Positions 55,166 to 64,000 of a DNA stretch of 64,000 nt are shown piece after piece. The first letter of the stretch is position 1. Each line of letters starts with the position of its first letter. A model generated the notes under the pieces. That model saw only the letters and a program-made list of their open reading frames with translations. It ran no database searches and had not been told where the DNA came from. The translations under genes and the position numbers were made by a program. Origin of the DNA: CAG-307 sp964524125 (GTDB lineage Bacteria; Bacillota_I; Bacilli_A; Acholeplasmatales; Anaeroplasmataceae). The stretch spans positions 27,154 through 91,153 of the forward strand of contig CAZGBY010000001.1 in assembly GCA_964524125.1 (NCBI GenBank). The letters run 5' to 3'.

Positions 55166-57121
55166 TTACGCATCAATTTGTGCATATTGTGCATTTTCTT
55201 TAATAAATTCTTTACGAGGTTCTACCTCATCACCCATTAACATAGTAAAGTACTTTTCTGCAATTTCAGCATCATCCATAGTTACTCTTGTTAATGTTCT
55301 TCTTTCAGGGTCCATAGTAGTTTCCCATAATTGAGATGGGTCCATTTCTCCTAGACCTTTATATCTTTGAATAGATGATCTTTCACCCATTTGTGATAAA
55401 TAATTATCTTTTTCTTCATCTGAATAAGCATATTCAACACGTTTACCATTTTGAATTTTATATAATGGTGGTTTAGCTATATAAATATAACCTGCATCAA
55501 TTAAACCAGGCATAAAGCGGAAGAAATAAGTTAAAAGTAAGATACAAATATGATCACCATCGACATCGGCATCGGTCATAATTACAATCTTATGATAACG
55601 AGCTTTTTCAAGATTAAATGTATCAATTACACTACCATTTTCATCTCTTGCTCTAAATCCTGTACCTATACAAGATAACATAGTTTGAATTTCGTTATTT
55701 GCAATAGCTCTTTCATATGAAGCTTTTTCAACATTAAGTACCTTACCACGAAGTGGAAGAATTGCTTGATACATTGAATTTCTACCTTGTTTTGCAGAAC
55801 CACCGGCAGAATCTCCTTCGACTAGATATAATTCGCATTTTTCAGCATCTTTACTTCTGCAGTCAGCAAGTTTAGATGCGATACCTAAAGAATCAATTGG
55901 AGATTTACGACGTGTCATAACACGTGCACGTTCAGCCGCAACTCTGGCTTTTCTTGCCATATCACATTTAGCTACGATAGCTTTACCAGCTTCAGGATTT
56001 TCAAGTAAATATTCTGCAAGCGCAGCACCAAAGATTTTATTTACTATACCACGAACTTCACTATTACCTAGTTTAGTCTTAGTTTGTCCTTCAAATTCTG
56101 GATTTGGATGCTTAACTGATATAATCGCAGTTAAACCTTCTTTAAAGTCATCATTCTTTAAATCTTCTTCATCAGATTTAAATATTTTAGCATCATGTGC
56201 ATATTTATTAATTTCACGACGAAGTGCTAACATGAAACCTTCTTCATGTGTACCACCTTCATGAGTATGAATATTATTAGTAAAAGAAAGTAAATTTGGA
56301 CTATATCCATCATTATAATGAATAGCTACTTCAACAGAAATATTTGTCTTATCATCTACACCTTCGGCATAAATTACATTATCAAAAATTCCTTGAACTT
56401 GTTTTTTATCAGTATCTAAAAAGTTAGCATATTCAACAATACCACCTTCATAACAATAAGAAAATTCAACAGGTTCAGCATTTCTTGTATCTTTAATAGT
56501 TATTCTTAAACCTTTATTTAAAAACGCAAGTTGTTGAATACGACTTCTTAAAATCTCAAATTCATAAACAGTAGTTTCAGTAAATATTGTAGGGTCAGCT
56601 TTAAATGATACACAAGAACCTGTATCATTTATATCACATTCTCCTAAAATTCTTAAATCTTCAATAACTTGTCCACGTTCAAATCTTTCTTCATGAATTT
56701 TACCATTTCTTCTAACTTTAACTTCAAGCCATTCAGATAAGGCATTAACTACAGATGCACCTACACCATGAAGACCACCTGATACTTTATACGAAGAACC
56801 ATCAAACTTACCACCCGCATGCAAAACGGTAAAGATTGTTTCAACTGCAGGACGACCTGTTTTTGGATGCAAGTCAACTGGCATACCACGCCCATTATCT
56901 GTAACAGATATAATATCACCTTTTTGTACTTCTACTTCAATATGAGTACAATATCCAGCTAAAGCTTCGTCAATTGAGTTATCTACAATTTCCCATACTA
57001 AGTGATGTAGACCTCTACTTGAAGTAGAACCGATATACATACCTGGTCTTTTTCTTACTGGCTCTAGTCCTTCTAGTACTTGTATACTAGAGGCTCCATA
57101 ATTATTCATTTCTTCTGCCAT
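55166..57121 (-). CDS. gyrB: DNA gyrase subunit B
   Basis: 651 residues, the ATPase subunit. Visible are LEPVRKRPGMYIGST, the GHKL ATP site EIVDNSIDEALAG, VSGGLHGVGASVVNALSE, the Toprim EGDSAGGSAKQGRN and DADVDGDHI, and the C-terminal YKGLGEMDPSQLWETTMDP. Start 4 bases after the recF stop. The pair gyrB-gyrA is on the same operon as recF, as in other Bacillota. Confidence 0.97.
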   Translation of the reverse strand: MAEEMNNYGASSIQVLEGLEPVRKRPGMYIGSTSSRGLHHLVWEIVDNSIDEALAGYCTHIEVEVQKGDIISVTDNGRGMPVDLHPKTGRPAVETIFTVLHAGGKFDGSSYKVSGGLHGVGASVVNALSEWLEVKVRRNGKIHEERFERGQVIEDLRILGECDINDTGSCVSFKADPTIFTETTVYEFEILRSRIQQLAFLNKGLRITIKDTRNAEPVEFSYCYEGGIVEYANFLDTDKKQVQGIFDNVIYAEGVDDKTNISVEVAIHYNDGYSPNLLSFTNNIHTHEGGTHEEGFMLALRREINKYAHDAKIFKSDEEDLKNDDFKEGLTAIISVKHPNPEFEGQTKTKLGNSEVRGIVNKIFGAALAEYLLENPEAGKAIVAKCDMARKARVAAERARVMTRRKSPIDSLGIASKLADCRSKDAEKCELYLVEGDSAGGSAKQGRNSMYQAILPLRGKVLNVEKASYERAIANNEIQTMLSCIGTGFRARDENGSVIDTFNLEKARYHKIVIMTDADVDGDHICILLLTYFFRFMPGLIDAGYIYIAKPPLYKIQNGKRVEYAYSDEEKDNYLSQMGERSSIQRYKGLGEMDPSQLWETTMDPERRTLTRVTMDDAEIAEKYFTMLMGDEVEPRKEFIKENAQYAQIDA

Positions 57122-57125
57122 AATT

Positions 57126-58163
57126 TCACTCCTTCATATTTACTATATAAGCATACTCAAGTAATTCGCTTGGAATATTTTCAATACTTGTAGTTGTAAT
57201 AAACGTTTGTTTAATATTTTTTAAATAAAGAACTAAATTCTTACATCTAATTGAATCTAAAGTAGAAAACACATCATCAAGTAATAATGTGGGTTCTTTA
57301 TTTGTAAACTTAATACTTAATTTATAAAGAGCTAATTTAAGTATTAAAGCTATACTTCTTTGTTGACCCTCAGATGCATATAAACTGGATTTTAAAGAAT
57401 TTAAATAAAATACATAATCATCTTTTTGAATACCGTAATTAGTTATTTTAGTTAATTTATCATAAGCTAAGTTCTTAGAATAAAACTTATCTAAATCTTC
57501 TTCTTTTAATGAAGGATTATATTTAATAGATATAACTTCATCATAGCCTAAAACATTTGAAAGTAATTTAAGTTCATTATTTAAATCATTAATAAAATTC
57601 GTTCTTAATTTAATTATACTTCTTTGTCTTTCATTCATTTGACTTGTGATTGTTTTAAGTAATATATCATCAATAGACTCACTTTTTAAAATCTCATTTC
57701 TTTTTTTTAGTAACTTCTTAAATTCAGAAATCAATTTTAAATATCCTTTATTTCTTAAAGATATTTCTAAATCAAAGAAATTTCTACGAATAGATCTTTC
57801 ACCTTTTATGATATTAATATCGGATGGTGAAAATAAAACTACTTGTAAACTACCAATAAAATCAGAAAGTCTTGGTATCACATTATCATTAATTAAAGTT
57901 TTTCTGCCATAGCTTGATATAACTACATCATATTTATTATTATCATCTATAACACTCACACGTGCAAAATCATCATTAAACCTTATTAATGATTTAATAT
58001 CACGTGTTTTAAAAGATGAAGCTGTACTTGATAAATATATTCCTTCTAAAATAGTAGTTTTACCAACAGCGTTAGCACCTTGAAAGATTATTAAGTTATA
58101 ATTAGTATTTAAATTAATGTTCTTTATTTTCCTTAATGATTCAATAGAAATGTTTGAAATCAT
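57126..58163 (-). CDS. recF: RecF recombination mediator ATPase
   Basis: 345 residues. SMC-type Walker A FQGANAVGKTTILEG (about 29-43), signature SEGQQRSIALILKLA and Walker B EPTLLLDDVFSTLD. It loads RecA at gaps and helps replication restart. The ATG overlaps the TGA of yaaA (ATGA). Length slightly shorter than the usual 360-370. Confidence 0.95.
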   Translation of the reverse strand: MISNISIESLRKIKNINLNTNYNLIIFQGANAVGKTTILEGIYLSSTASSFKTRDIKSLIRFNDDFARVSVIDDNNKYDVVISSYGRKTLINDNVIPRLSDFIGSLQVVLFSPSDINIIKGERSIRRNFFDLEISLRNKGYLKLISEFKKLLKKRNEILKSESIDDILLKTITSQMNERQRSIIKLRTNFINDLNNELKLLSNVLGYDEVISIKYNPSLKEEDLDKFYSKNLAYDKLTKITNYGIQKDDYVFYLNSLKSSLYASEGQQRSIALILKLALYKLSIKFTNKEPTLLLDDVFSTLDSIRCKNLVLYLKNIKQTFITTTSIENIPSELLEYAYIVNMKE

Positions 58164-58366
58164 ACAATTTTATATTCCTTATTTAGGATTTTTATAATCA
58201 TCCCTTTATATAACTTTCTACCACGTCTTGACTCTAAAATGCCTTCTACTAAAACAGTATTTTCAGCTAAAAACCATTTAGCTTCTCCACCAGATGAAAT
58301 AGTGTTTGTCATCTTAAGTAATTGACCTAAAGTTATATATTCTGTATTGATTGAAATATTTTCCAT
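58160..58366 (-). CDS. yaaA: YaaA/RlbA-type S4-domain protein
   Basis: 68 residues. A single S4 RNA-binding domain (ITLGQLLKMTNTISSGGEAKWFLAENTVLVEG). It is normally found between dnaN and recF. Here the gene is first in the operon, with an extended -10 (TGGTATAAT) and GGTGAT before the ATG. dnaA and dnaN are not upstream. Confidence 0.92.
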   Translation of the reverse strand: MENISINTEYITLGQLLKMTNTISSGGEAKWFLAENTVLVEGILESRRGRKLYKGMIIKILNKEYKIV

Positions 58367-58389
58367 AAAATCACCACATTTCCTTCACT

Positions 58390-58398
58390 ATTATACCA
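58390..58398 (-). promoter_or_regulatory. Extended -10 promoter of the gyr operon
   Basis: TGGTATAAT on the minus strand, 24 bases before the yaaA start, with a weak -35. Confidence 0.65.
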
Positions 58399-58548
58399 TA
58401 AAACGAAAGAAAATGCTAGTAATTTAAAGTTTTATAATAATTTGATATAAATATCATTTATGTGTAAAAACGCCGTAAAAAGCTTGTTTTTTATAAAATT
58501 TGTAAAAAATAGACTTTAAAGGAAAATAACATTATGTCATTTCCATAA

Positions 58549-59433
58549 TTAATATTTAATTTTAAAATAATCTAAATAACTTTTGATAATATCTTGTCCG
58601 CTTAAACAAGTATCTAATAAATATCCCTTTTCATTTTTATATTCTTTTAAACCCCTATAATAAAACATCTTTAATTCATCAGTAATAATAATTGGTACAA
58701 TGTTATGTTTTAAGCATTCCTTTAGCATAACAAGACGACCAACTATTCCGTTTCCATCTTGAAACGGATGAATTCTTTCAAAATTATAGTGAAACTCAAT
58801 AATGTCTTCGATTGTTATATTGTTAATAGAATTATATTGTTCCAATAATTTCTTCATTTCAAATTTAACATTGTTTGCAGGACAAGTATCTTTACCACCC
58901 ACTTCATTATCAAGAAGTTTATAATCACCAACTTTAAACCATGATTTTGAAGAGTCTGTAGTAGAAAACTTTAAAATATAATGTAGTTGTTTAATGAACG
59001 ATTCAGTTAATTTATATGAAGCATTATCTATAACTAAATCGATACATTTAAAATAATTGGTAGTTTCTATAATATCATCTACTTTTATATTATCATCACT
59101 AATAGTTTTTGTTTCAAATATATCTCTAGTTTGATCATGAGTCAAACGACTTCCTTCAATATGATTAGAATTATATGTCATTTCAATTTGCAATTTATGA
59201 TAAATTCCACCGCTCATTTTAGAGTTCTTTTCATCTTTTAAAACTTCTAATAAGGTTCTATTTTTTATAAAATGACGGGGTTCCCTTTTAGGTTTTAAAG
59301 CATCTTCTGGTATTAACCACCCATTTTTATCGTAGATCGCACCTATTACTCGACCATTAGAACAATAATTTCTTACACTTCTTTATAATAAATTCCACTT
59401 TAAAGCTATTTCTTTTGTTGATAAATATCTCAT
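58549..59433 (-). pseudogene. Fic-domain protein gene interrupted by a nonsense codon
   Basis: The frame from ATG at 59433 encodes an N-terminal DNA-binding-like part (MRYLSTKEIALKWNLL, stop, RSVRNYCSNGRVIGAIYDKNG) that continues in frame into the Fic domain. A TAA at 59383-59385 breaks it after residue 16; homologues have a Glu/Asp codon there. The intact remainder, 222 residues from MSGGIYHK at 59217, has the catalytic HPFQDGNGIVGR and an N-terminal inhibitory motif SNHIEGS (S-x-x-x-E-G). The catalytic part could still be made from the internal start, but no good ribosome site is seen. Fic proteins transfer AMP to target proteins. Confidence 0.75.
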
Positions 59434-59481
59434 TATTATTCAATCCATTCATTAAAAATTTGTATCTTAATTATATCACGC

Positions 59482-59538
59482 TACGGCAAAATAAAAAGAT
59501 ATTTTGAAGAAAATTATCTTGTTGAATCTTGCCGTAAA
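59482..59538. promoter_or_regulatory. Inverted TACGGCAA / TTGCCGTA pair upstream of the Fic gene
   Basis: TACGGCAA at 59482-59489 and TTGCCGTA at about 59529-59536 are inverted copies about 40 bases apart, just upstream of the broken gene. A third GCCGTAAAA occurs at 58473, past its stop. GC-rich words are rare here, so a regulator site is possible. Confidence 0.35.
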
Positions 59539-59619
59539 AATACTAAATTCATATGTATTTATTAATAGATAACATCCTAAAAACTATTCAAAATGAGATT
59601 TTAGAACTCAAATTGGTTA

Positions 59620-60912
59620 CTATGGTTTTAAACAGGCAAGTGGTACAACATAAACACCATCTGGTCTTTTATATGCAAACTTATTTTTAGTCACTACCAT
59701 TAAAAATGATAAAGAACCCGTTTTTTCTTCATCCATATCATTTGCTATTTTCTTAAGATTCATACATGCAGCATCAATAGCTTCTTCACCACCAAGTTTT
59801 ACTTCGACTAATGCAAAACTTCCATCACTAAAAACTATTACTGCATCCGCTTCTCTCTTTTTTGAATCTCTATATTTATAAACTTTTGCTTTAATAGAAT
59901 CACAATATATTCTTAAATCTCTAATAACTAAAGATTCAAATAAATTACCAAATGTTGTAATATCCTTAAACAATGATAGTGGTGTAAGTCCTAAAGCAGC
60001 ACATGCTATAGATGGGTCTATAAAATGTCTAGTGGCTTTAGTTCTTATAGCGGTTTTACTTCTAAGATTAGGATTCCAAGCAGGAAGTTCTTCAATAACA
60101 TATAAATTTTCCAATACATTAATATATTTTGTAAATGTATCTTTATCAAACGAATCTTCAGAAGTTATACAATCATCTCTTAATGTTTCATCGCTAGCAG
60201 CGATAGATACATTTCTTGCATATGATCTCATAATTTTTCTGGCTTTTTGTTCATCATGTTTCAATTTGAATTCCTTTAAAGAAAAAAGATCTTCGCTCAC
60301 TACCATTTCATAATAATCATTAGCTTGAGCAAGAGCCGCGTCATATTCTTGATTTATTGCAAGAGGCCACCCACCTCGACAAATGTAAAATGCATAATCA
60401 TTAATAGTTTTTAAAGAAACACAAGGTTTAAATATACCTTTTTTTAAATCTAAAAGTGAAATCAACCCATTACTTTCTTTACTCTCAAAAAGAGACATTG
60501 TCCTCATTAATTTCTTTGTTATTCTACCATTTCCAGTATGTCTAGAACCTGTATAAAGCATTTCTGACTTTTCTTTATCTGTAACACTACCAATTAATAT
60601 ATATTGACCAAAATCTCCAGTTTTATCTACTTCATATTTGATTTGATCCCATATAAAAGAAACGTGTTGCCATTCATCAATCAATATTGGTTTTGGCCCT
60701 TGATTTAAAAATTCACTCGGTGCTACTTGAGCAAAGCTAATATATTCATTTCTTGTATCTAATGGCATCAGGTCAATTAAAGTTCTTGCATACCTTGAAG
60801 CAGTTGTAGATTTTCCACACCATTTAGGACCAACTATCATAACACAACCTTTACTTTTTAATGCAAAATCTAAAACATCATCGAATAATCTAACAATATA
60901 TTTTTCTTTCAT
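59620..60912 (-). CDS. AAA_14/DUF4143 ATPase (copy 4 of 4)
   Basis: 430 residues. Walker A is VGPKWCGKSTTAS (about 27-38) and Walker B PILIDEWQHVS (about 76-86), with the sensor ILIGSVTD. The DUF4143 region follows, and a C-terminal KREADAVIVFSDGSFALVEVK segment with D and ExK. It belongs to the DUF4143 branch with a long ATPase core. GGTGAT precedes the ATG. A four-unit repeat array lies upstream. Function unknown. Confidence 0.87.
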   Translation of the reverse strand: MKEKYIVRLFDDVLDFALKSKGCVMIVGPKWCGKSTTASRYARTLIDLMPLDTRNEYISFAQVAPSEFLNQGPKPILIDEWQHVSFIWDQIKYEVDKTGDFGQYILIGSVTDKEKSEMLYTGSRHTGNGRITKKLMRTMSLFESKESNGLISLLDLKKGIFKPCVSLKTINDYAFYICRGGWPLAINQEYDAALAQANDYYEMVVSEDLFSLKEFKLKHDEQKARKIMRSYARNVSIAASDETLRDDCITSEDSFDKDTFTKYINVLENLYVIEELPAWNPNLRSKTAIRTKATRHFIDPSIACAALGLTPLSLFKDITTFGNLFESLVIRDLRIYCDSIKAKVYKYRDSKKREADAVIVFSDGSFALVEVKLGGEEAIDAACMNLKKIANDMDEEKTGSLSFLMVVTKNKFAYKRPDGVYVVPLACLKP

Positions 60913-60940
60913 ATTTAATCACCAACCAATTTATATTTTA

Positions 60941-61025
60941 GTTCAAACCGAGAAAAAAGTAAAGTTCAAACCGAGAAAAAAGTAGATTTTGAACCGAGAA
61001 AAAAATCAATTTTCAACCGCAAGTT
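60941..61025. repeat. Four direct repeats, 23-bp period, before DUF4143 copy 4
   Basis: The core AACCGAGAAAAAA appears at 60946, 60969 and 60992, and a decayed AACCGC at 61015. All starts are exactly 23 bp apart. The first two units are identical over 21 bases, beginning GTTCAAACCGAGAAAAAAGT. The array begins 28 bases before the ATG at 60912. Confidence 0.85.
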
Positions 61026-61044
61026 TGTAAGCTTTTATACATAA

Positions 61045-61072
61045 AAAAGACATAACCCTAATTATGCCTTTT
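61045..61072 (-). terminator. Terminator of the maf-dus-phosphoesterase operon
   Basis: On the minus strand AAAAGGCATAA pairs with TTATGTCTTTT (one wobble), then T6. The 5' arm lies in the last codons of the phosphoesterase and the stop is in the loop. Confidence 0.78.
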
Positions 61073-61789
61073 AAACCTAACTATTATTATATGAGGTGGA
61101 TTAAATAATCTTATAGGAAAATCCTTACCTCCTATTCCTGCAGATACAAACATTACTTTATTATCTATAACATATCTCCCTTTTGTATATTTAGGTAATA
61201 TTCCTTGACCTGGTGAATATAAGCCTTTATTAAAGAATCTAAATTGTCCTCCATGTGCATGACCTGAAAATATATAATTAGCTTTATATTTAACAATTAA
61301 TTCAGGTTTATGCGCAAGTAATATGTCTACATTTTCATTAATATCATACTTATCTAATGGTAAAACACCTGCTATTATAATATCATTGTAATTTACTACT
61401 TCATTTTTAAGTATTTTAATACCTAACTTTTCAATACTATCTAAATAAAGATTAAACTTATCTTTAAGTCTATATTCATGATTTCCTAGTATAAAATAGC
61501 TTTTATAGTTAGATAATTCTTTCATTAACTTTAAAGAAATATTGATATCATCTTTAAAATTGTTAACCATATCACCAGTATAAAATATAATATCTGGATT
61601 AATCTTTTTAATATTATTAACTAATTTATTTATATTAATCCTTCTTGAATGTAGGTCTGATATTTGTACTATATTTAAATTGAAATTACTATCTTCTATA
61701 TATGTATCATATTTAATTCTAACATTATCATAAATAATATAAATTACTAATAATATAAAAATTACAATAATACTTATAATTAAAATCAC
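61058..61789 (-). CDS. Membrane-anchored metallophosphoesterase
   Basis: 243 residues, starting with GTG whose first base overlaps the dus stop (TAGTG). One N-terminal membrane helix (about 2-22) is followed by the calcineurin-like core: QISDLHSRR, IIFYTGDMVNN, FILGNHEY and FSGHAHGGQ with the metal-binding His and Asp residues. It resembles YkuE/YaeI-type phosphodiesterases. Substrate unknown, possibly a lipid or wall precursor. Confidence 0.88.
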   Translation of the reverse strand: MILIISIIVIFILLVIYIIYDNVRIKYDTYIEDSNFNLNIVQISDLHSRRININKLVNNIKKINPDIIFYTGDMVNNFKDDINISLKLMKELSNYKSYFILGNHEYRLKDKFNLYLDSIEKLGIKILKNEVVNYNDIIIAGVLPLDKYDINENVDILLAHKPELIVKYKANYIFSGHAHGGQFRFFNKGLYSPGQGILPKYTKGRYVIDNKVMFVSAGIGGKDFPIRLFNPPHIIIVRFKRHN

Positions 61790-62757
61790 TATAATAAGAA
61801 CCCCTTTAATATATTCTTAACATCTTCAAAATTATTTTGTCCATTAACTTGATTTTTAATTTGAGCACTACCTTGCATACCCTTTAAATACCAACCAACA
61901 TGACTTCTCATCTCAAGAAGTGCTAGTCTTTCTCCTTTTAATTTAAGAAGTCTTTCATATTGATCTATTATCATATTATAAACTTCTTTATGAGATGGTC
62001 TTGCAAGTATACTTCTATCCTCTAAATATGCGTTTATTTCTTTAAATATCCAAGGATTACCTAAAGCTCCACGTCCTATCATAATAGCTTTACAACCAGT
62101 ATATTCAAGCATATGTAAAGCACTAGGTCCATCTATGATATCCCCATTTCCAATAACTGGAATACTTACAGACTTTACTACATCCTTAATTACATCTAAA
62201 TTAGCACGTCCAGAATACATCTGAGCTCTAGTTCTTCCGTGAACCGCAATAGCCGCAGCTCCAGCTTTTTCTATCATTTTTGCATTTTTTACTGCATTAA
62301 TAGAATCAGCATCCCAGCCAATTCTAATTTTAACTGTAACAGGTAAATGTGTAGATTCTACAACAGCTTTAGTAATTTCATAAACCTTATTAGGATCTTT
62401 TAATAATGATGAACCAGCACCTGCTTTTTTAGCAACTTTATTTACAGGGCATCCCATATTAATATCTATTATATCGGCATCTGTATTTTCTGTAATCCAT
62501 TTAGCAGCGTATACTAAAGTTTCTTTATCTGCGCCAAATATTTGCATAGAAAGAGGATGTTCTTCTTTATTTGTACCAGTCATTTTAATAGTTTTAGCGT
62601 TATTATAAGATAATGCTTTATCTGATATCATTTCACATACAACAAGTCCACAACCAAGTTCTTTACAAATGCTTCTATAGGCTTCATTAGTGATTCCAGC
62701 CATTGGTGCTAAAACTAATTGATTTTCTATTTCTACATCTTTAATCTTCCACTTCAT
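61789..62757 (-). CDS. dus: tRNA-dihydrouridine synthase
   Basis: 322 residues, an FMN-dependent reductase that makes dihydrouridine in tRNA. TIM-barrel motifs: APMAGITNEAYR, the catalytic Cys in NMGCPVNKV (about 100), GNGDI and MIGRGALGNPWIF. The start overlaps maf by 17 bases. Confidence 0.93.
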   Translation of the reverse strand: MKWKIKDVEIENQLVLAPMAGITNEAYRSICKELGCGLVVCEMISDKALSYNNAKTIKMTGTNKEEHPLSMQIFGADKETLVYAAKWITENTDADIIDINMGCPVNKVAKKAGAGSSLLKDPNKVYEITKAVVESTHLPVTVKIRIGWDADSINAVKNAKMIEKAGAAAIAVHGRTRAQMYSGRANLDVIKDVVKSVSIPVIGNGDIIDGPSALHMLEYTGCKAIMIGRGALGNPWIFKEINAYLEDRSILARPSHKEVYNMIIDQYERLLKLKGERLALLEMRSHVGWYLKGMQGSAQIKNQVNGQNNFEDVKNILKGFLL

Positions 62758-63310
62758 AAAGTACCACCTTTATTAAATCTTTAATATATTCAATAGGAAG
62801 TCCTATTATATTATTTAAAGAACCTGAATAAGATTCTATTAATTTCTTACCAATTCCTTGAATTGCATAAGAACCAGCCTTATCATATGGTTCTTGTGTA
62901 TCTAAATAAGAATTTATATCTTCATCTGTTAATGTCTTAAATGTGACATTTGACTTGACATACATAGATACATTTATACTTTTAGACATAATAGTAACTC
63001 CAGATACTACTTCATGAGTTTTTCCACTGAATGTTTTTAAAGTATTATATGCATCTATTCTGTCTTTAGGTTTTCCATAGATTTTACCATCTAGACAAAC
63101 TATTGTATCACAAGATAATACTAATGAATCTTTATTTTCTTTAAACACTTCATAACCTTTTAAATATGAAATGTTTTTAACATTTTCATATGGTGTTAAA
63201 GTAGGATTAATAATTTCATCTACTTCTTTAGTTATAATATTAAATGTAAATCCTTCAGATTCTAATAATTCTTTTCTACGAGGAGATTTACTTGCTAAGA
63301 TTAAATTCAT
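62741..63310 (-). CDS. maf: Maf-like nucleoside triphosphate pyrophosphatase
   Basis: 189 residues. Motifs LASKSPRRKELL at the N-terminus, SCDTIVCLDGKIYGKP (catalytic Asp in CDTIV) and YDKAGSYAIQGIG. Maf removes dTTP/UTP or modified nucleotides and affects septum formation. First gene of the maf-dus-phosphoesterase operon. Confidence 0.94.
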   Translation of the reverse strand: MNLILASKSPRRKELLESEGFTFNIITKEVDEIINPTLTPYENVKNISYLKGYEVFKENKDSLVLSCDTIVCLDGKIYGKPKDRIDAYNTLKTFSGKTHEVVSGVTIMSKSINVSMYVKSNVTFKTLTDEDINSYLDTQEPYDKAGSYAIQGIGKKLIESYSGSLNNIIGLPIEYIKDLIKVVLYEVED

Positions 63311-63429
63311 AATATCAACTACTTTCTTTTTGATATGATTTTATCATATTTTAAAAAAAATATTAAGTTTTATATTAATATATGACAATTTATTTATATT
63401 TTCACATTTAAAATTTAATTGGTGATTTT

Positions 63430-64000
63430 ATGAATAAGATAATTAAAGAGCTTTTTATGCTATTTCTACCATTAATTGGTATATATTATAATAATGAATA
63501 TATTATTCTATATATTATATTAATGTACACATTACTATTTAATATTAAATGGTATTATATATTTACTTTGATATTTTTATATTTTATATTTAATTTAAAT
63601 ATGTTTATACCTATATTAATTATTATTCTATTACTATCACTTTGTAATTTTATTAAAAGTCCTATATATAGATTATTAAGTTCTTTTTTAATATTTGAAT
63701 CTTATATATTTTATAATTATTTATATAATATTAATTATTTAGTAATATATACTATCATATTTATTTTTTATGTGTTATTAATAGGTTATTTTTTAGTTTA
63801 TGATTTAAATAAAGACTTTTATTTATATAAATTTTTAGTAACAATATTACTTATTATGTATTTACTTTGTTCTAATAATTCATATTTAGCTTATTATATT
63901 TTATTAGTATCAAATATTAATAGAAGAGACATATTTACTATACCTTTTTTATTTATATCAGGTATATTATATGATATAAATTATATTCCTTATTATTTAT
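63430..64000 (+). CDS. Polytopic membrane protein, 3' end beyond window
   Basis: The frame is open from ATG at 63430 to the window edge (at least 190 residues). GGTGAT lies just upstream. It is almost entirely hydrophobic, rich in Ile, Leu, Phe and Tyr, with at least six predicted helices and short loops (NIKW, NFIKSPIYR, DLNKDFYLYK, NINRRD). No motif identifies it. Being divergent from maf, a cell-division or spore gene (MreD- or SpoIIE-like N-terminus) is conceivable but unproven. Confidence 0.6.
   Translation, partial: MNKIIKELFMLFLPLIGIYYNNEYIILYIILMYTLLFNIKWYYIFTLIFLYFIFNLNMFIPILIIILLLSLCNFIKSPIYRLLSSFLIFESYIFYNYLYNINYLVIYTIIFIFYVLLIGYFLVYDLNKDFYLYKFLVTILLIMYLLCSNNSYLAYYILLVSNINRRDIFTIPFLFISGILYDINYIPYYL

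Noticed and set aside
57646..57912. Plus-strand frame inside recF
   Set aside because: Antisense to a conserved gene, no promoter.
58367..58548. Replication origin next to yaaA-recF-gyrB
   Set aside because: No DnaA-box cluster, no dnaA or dnaN, and no AT-rich unwinding pattern distinct from the background.
60032..60313. 93-codon plus-strand frame
   Set aside because: Shadow of DUF4143 copy 4.
1..64000. TGA read as tryptophan (Mycoplasma code)
   Set aside because: TGA ends yaaA in an ATGA overlap with recF and ends the 488-residue gene at 42644, and Trp is encoded by TGG.

Overview
The window is strongly AT-rich DNA from a low-GC Bacillota lineage of the Bacilli, probably a gut-type uncultured or Erysipelotrichia/RF39-like group. 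This placement is an inference. Supporting signs are Gram-positive gene order (tilS-hpt-ftsH-rqcP, yabP-yabQ, yaaA-recF-gyrB-gyrA), class II fructose-bisphosphate aldolase, six lipoproteins with lipoboxes, catabolite-repression (cre-like) sites, strong AGGAGG-type ribosome binding sites, and a yabP-yabQ pair that is otherwise a hallmark of endospore formers. TGA is used as a stop (for example in the ATGA overlap of yaaA and recF), so the standard bacterial code applies. No rRNA, tRNA or CRISPR array was seen.

Layout. 1-19158 is almost all minus strand and devoted to the cell envelope: a truncated thioredoxin-like lipoprotein, a six-gene MoxR/DUF58/VWA membrane operon (1818-11651), a very large modular lipoprotein interrupted by a 100-N assembly gap (11842-16209), and an orphan hybrid sensor kinase. 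19472-30906 is plus-strand housekeeping: tilS, hpt, ftsH, rqcP, then fba, yabP-yabQ, lysS and a hypothetical. It is interrupted by two DUF4143 AAA ATPase genes and a small zinc-ribbon gene. 31107-36758 holds a third DUF4143 ATPase, a decayed PF09820-type ATPase, and a two-gene secreted lipoprotein operon (MBL-fold hydrolase plus OB/Ig-like protein) behind a perfect cre palindrome. 36940-42236 is a Cthe_2159-like lipoprotein / VTC-domain / DUF4956 / two-component cluster. 42644-46806 encodes a 12-TM McrB-like AAA protein with a zinc-ribbon partner, a candidate defence or stress module. 46889-52179 is mixed (methyltransferase, HD hydrolase, YebC, XRE plus membrane protein, M3 peptidase, RpiB-like isomerase). 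52536-58366 is gyrA-gyrB-recF-yaaA without dnaA/dnaN alongside. 58549-64000 holds a nonsense-interrupted Fic gene, a fourth DUF4143 ATPase, and a maf-dus-metallophosphoesterase operon, ending in a truncated polytopic membrane gene.

Most striking pattern. Three of the four DUF4143 AAA ATPase genes are each preceded, directly upstream of the start codon, by a private array of three or four evenly spaced direct repeats. The sequence differs between arrays and the periods are 33, 32-33 and 23 bp. The repeats look like operator/iteron arrays matched to each ATPase. Each ATPase also keeps a C-terminal D...ExK nuclease-like motif. I consider this the best candidate for an undescribed system here.
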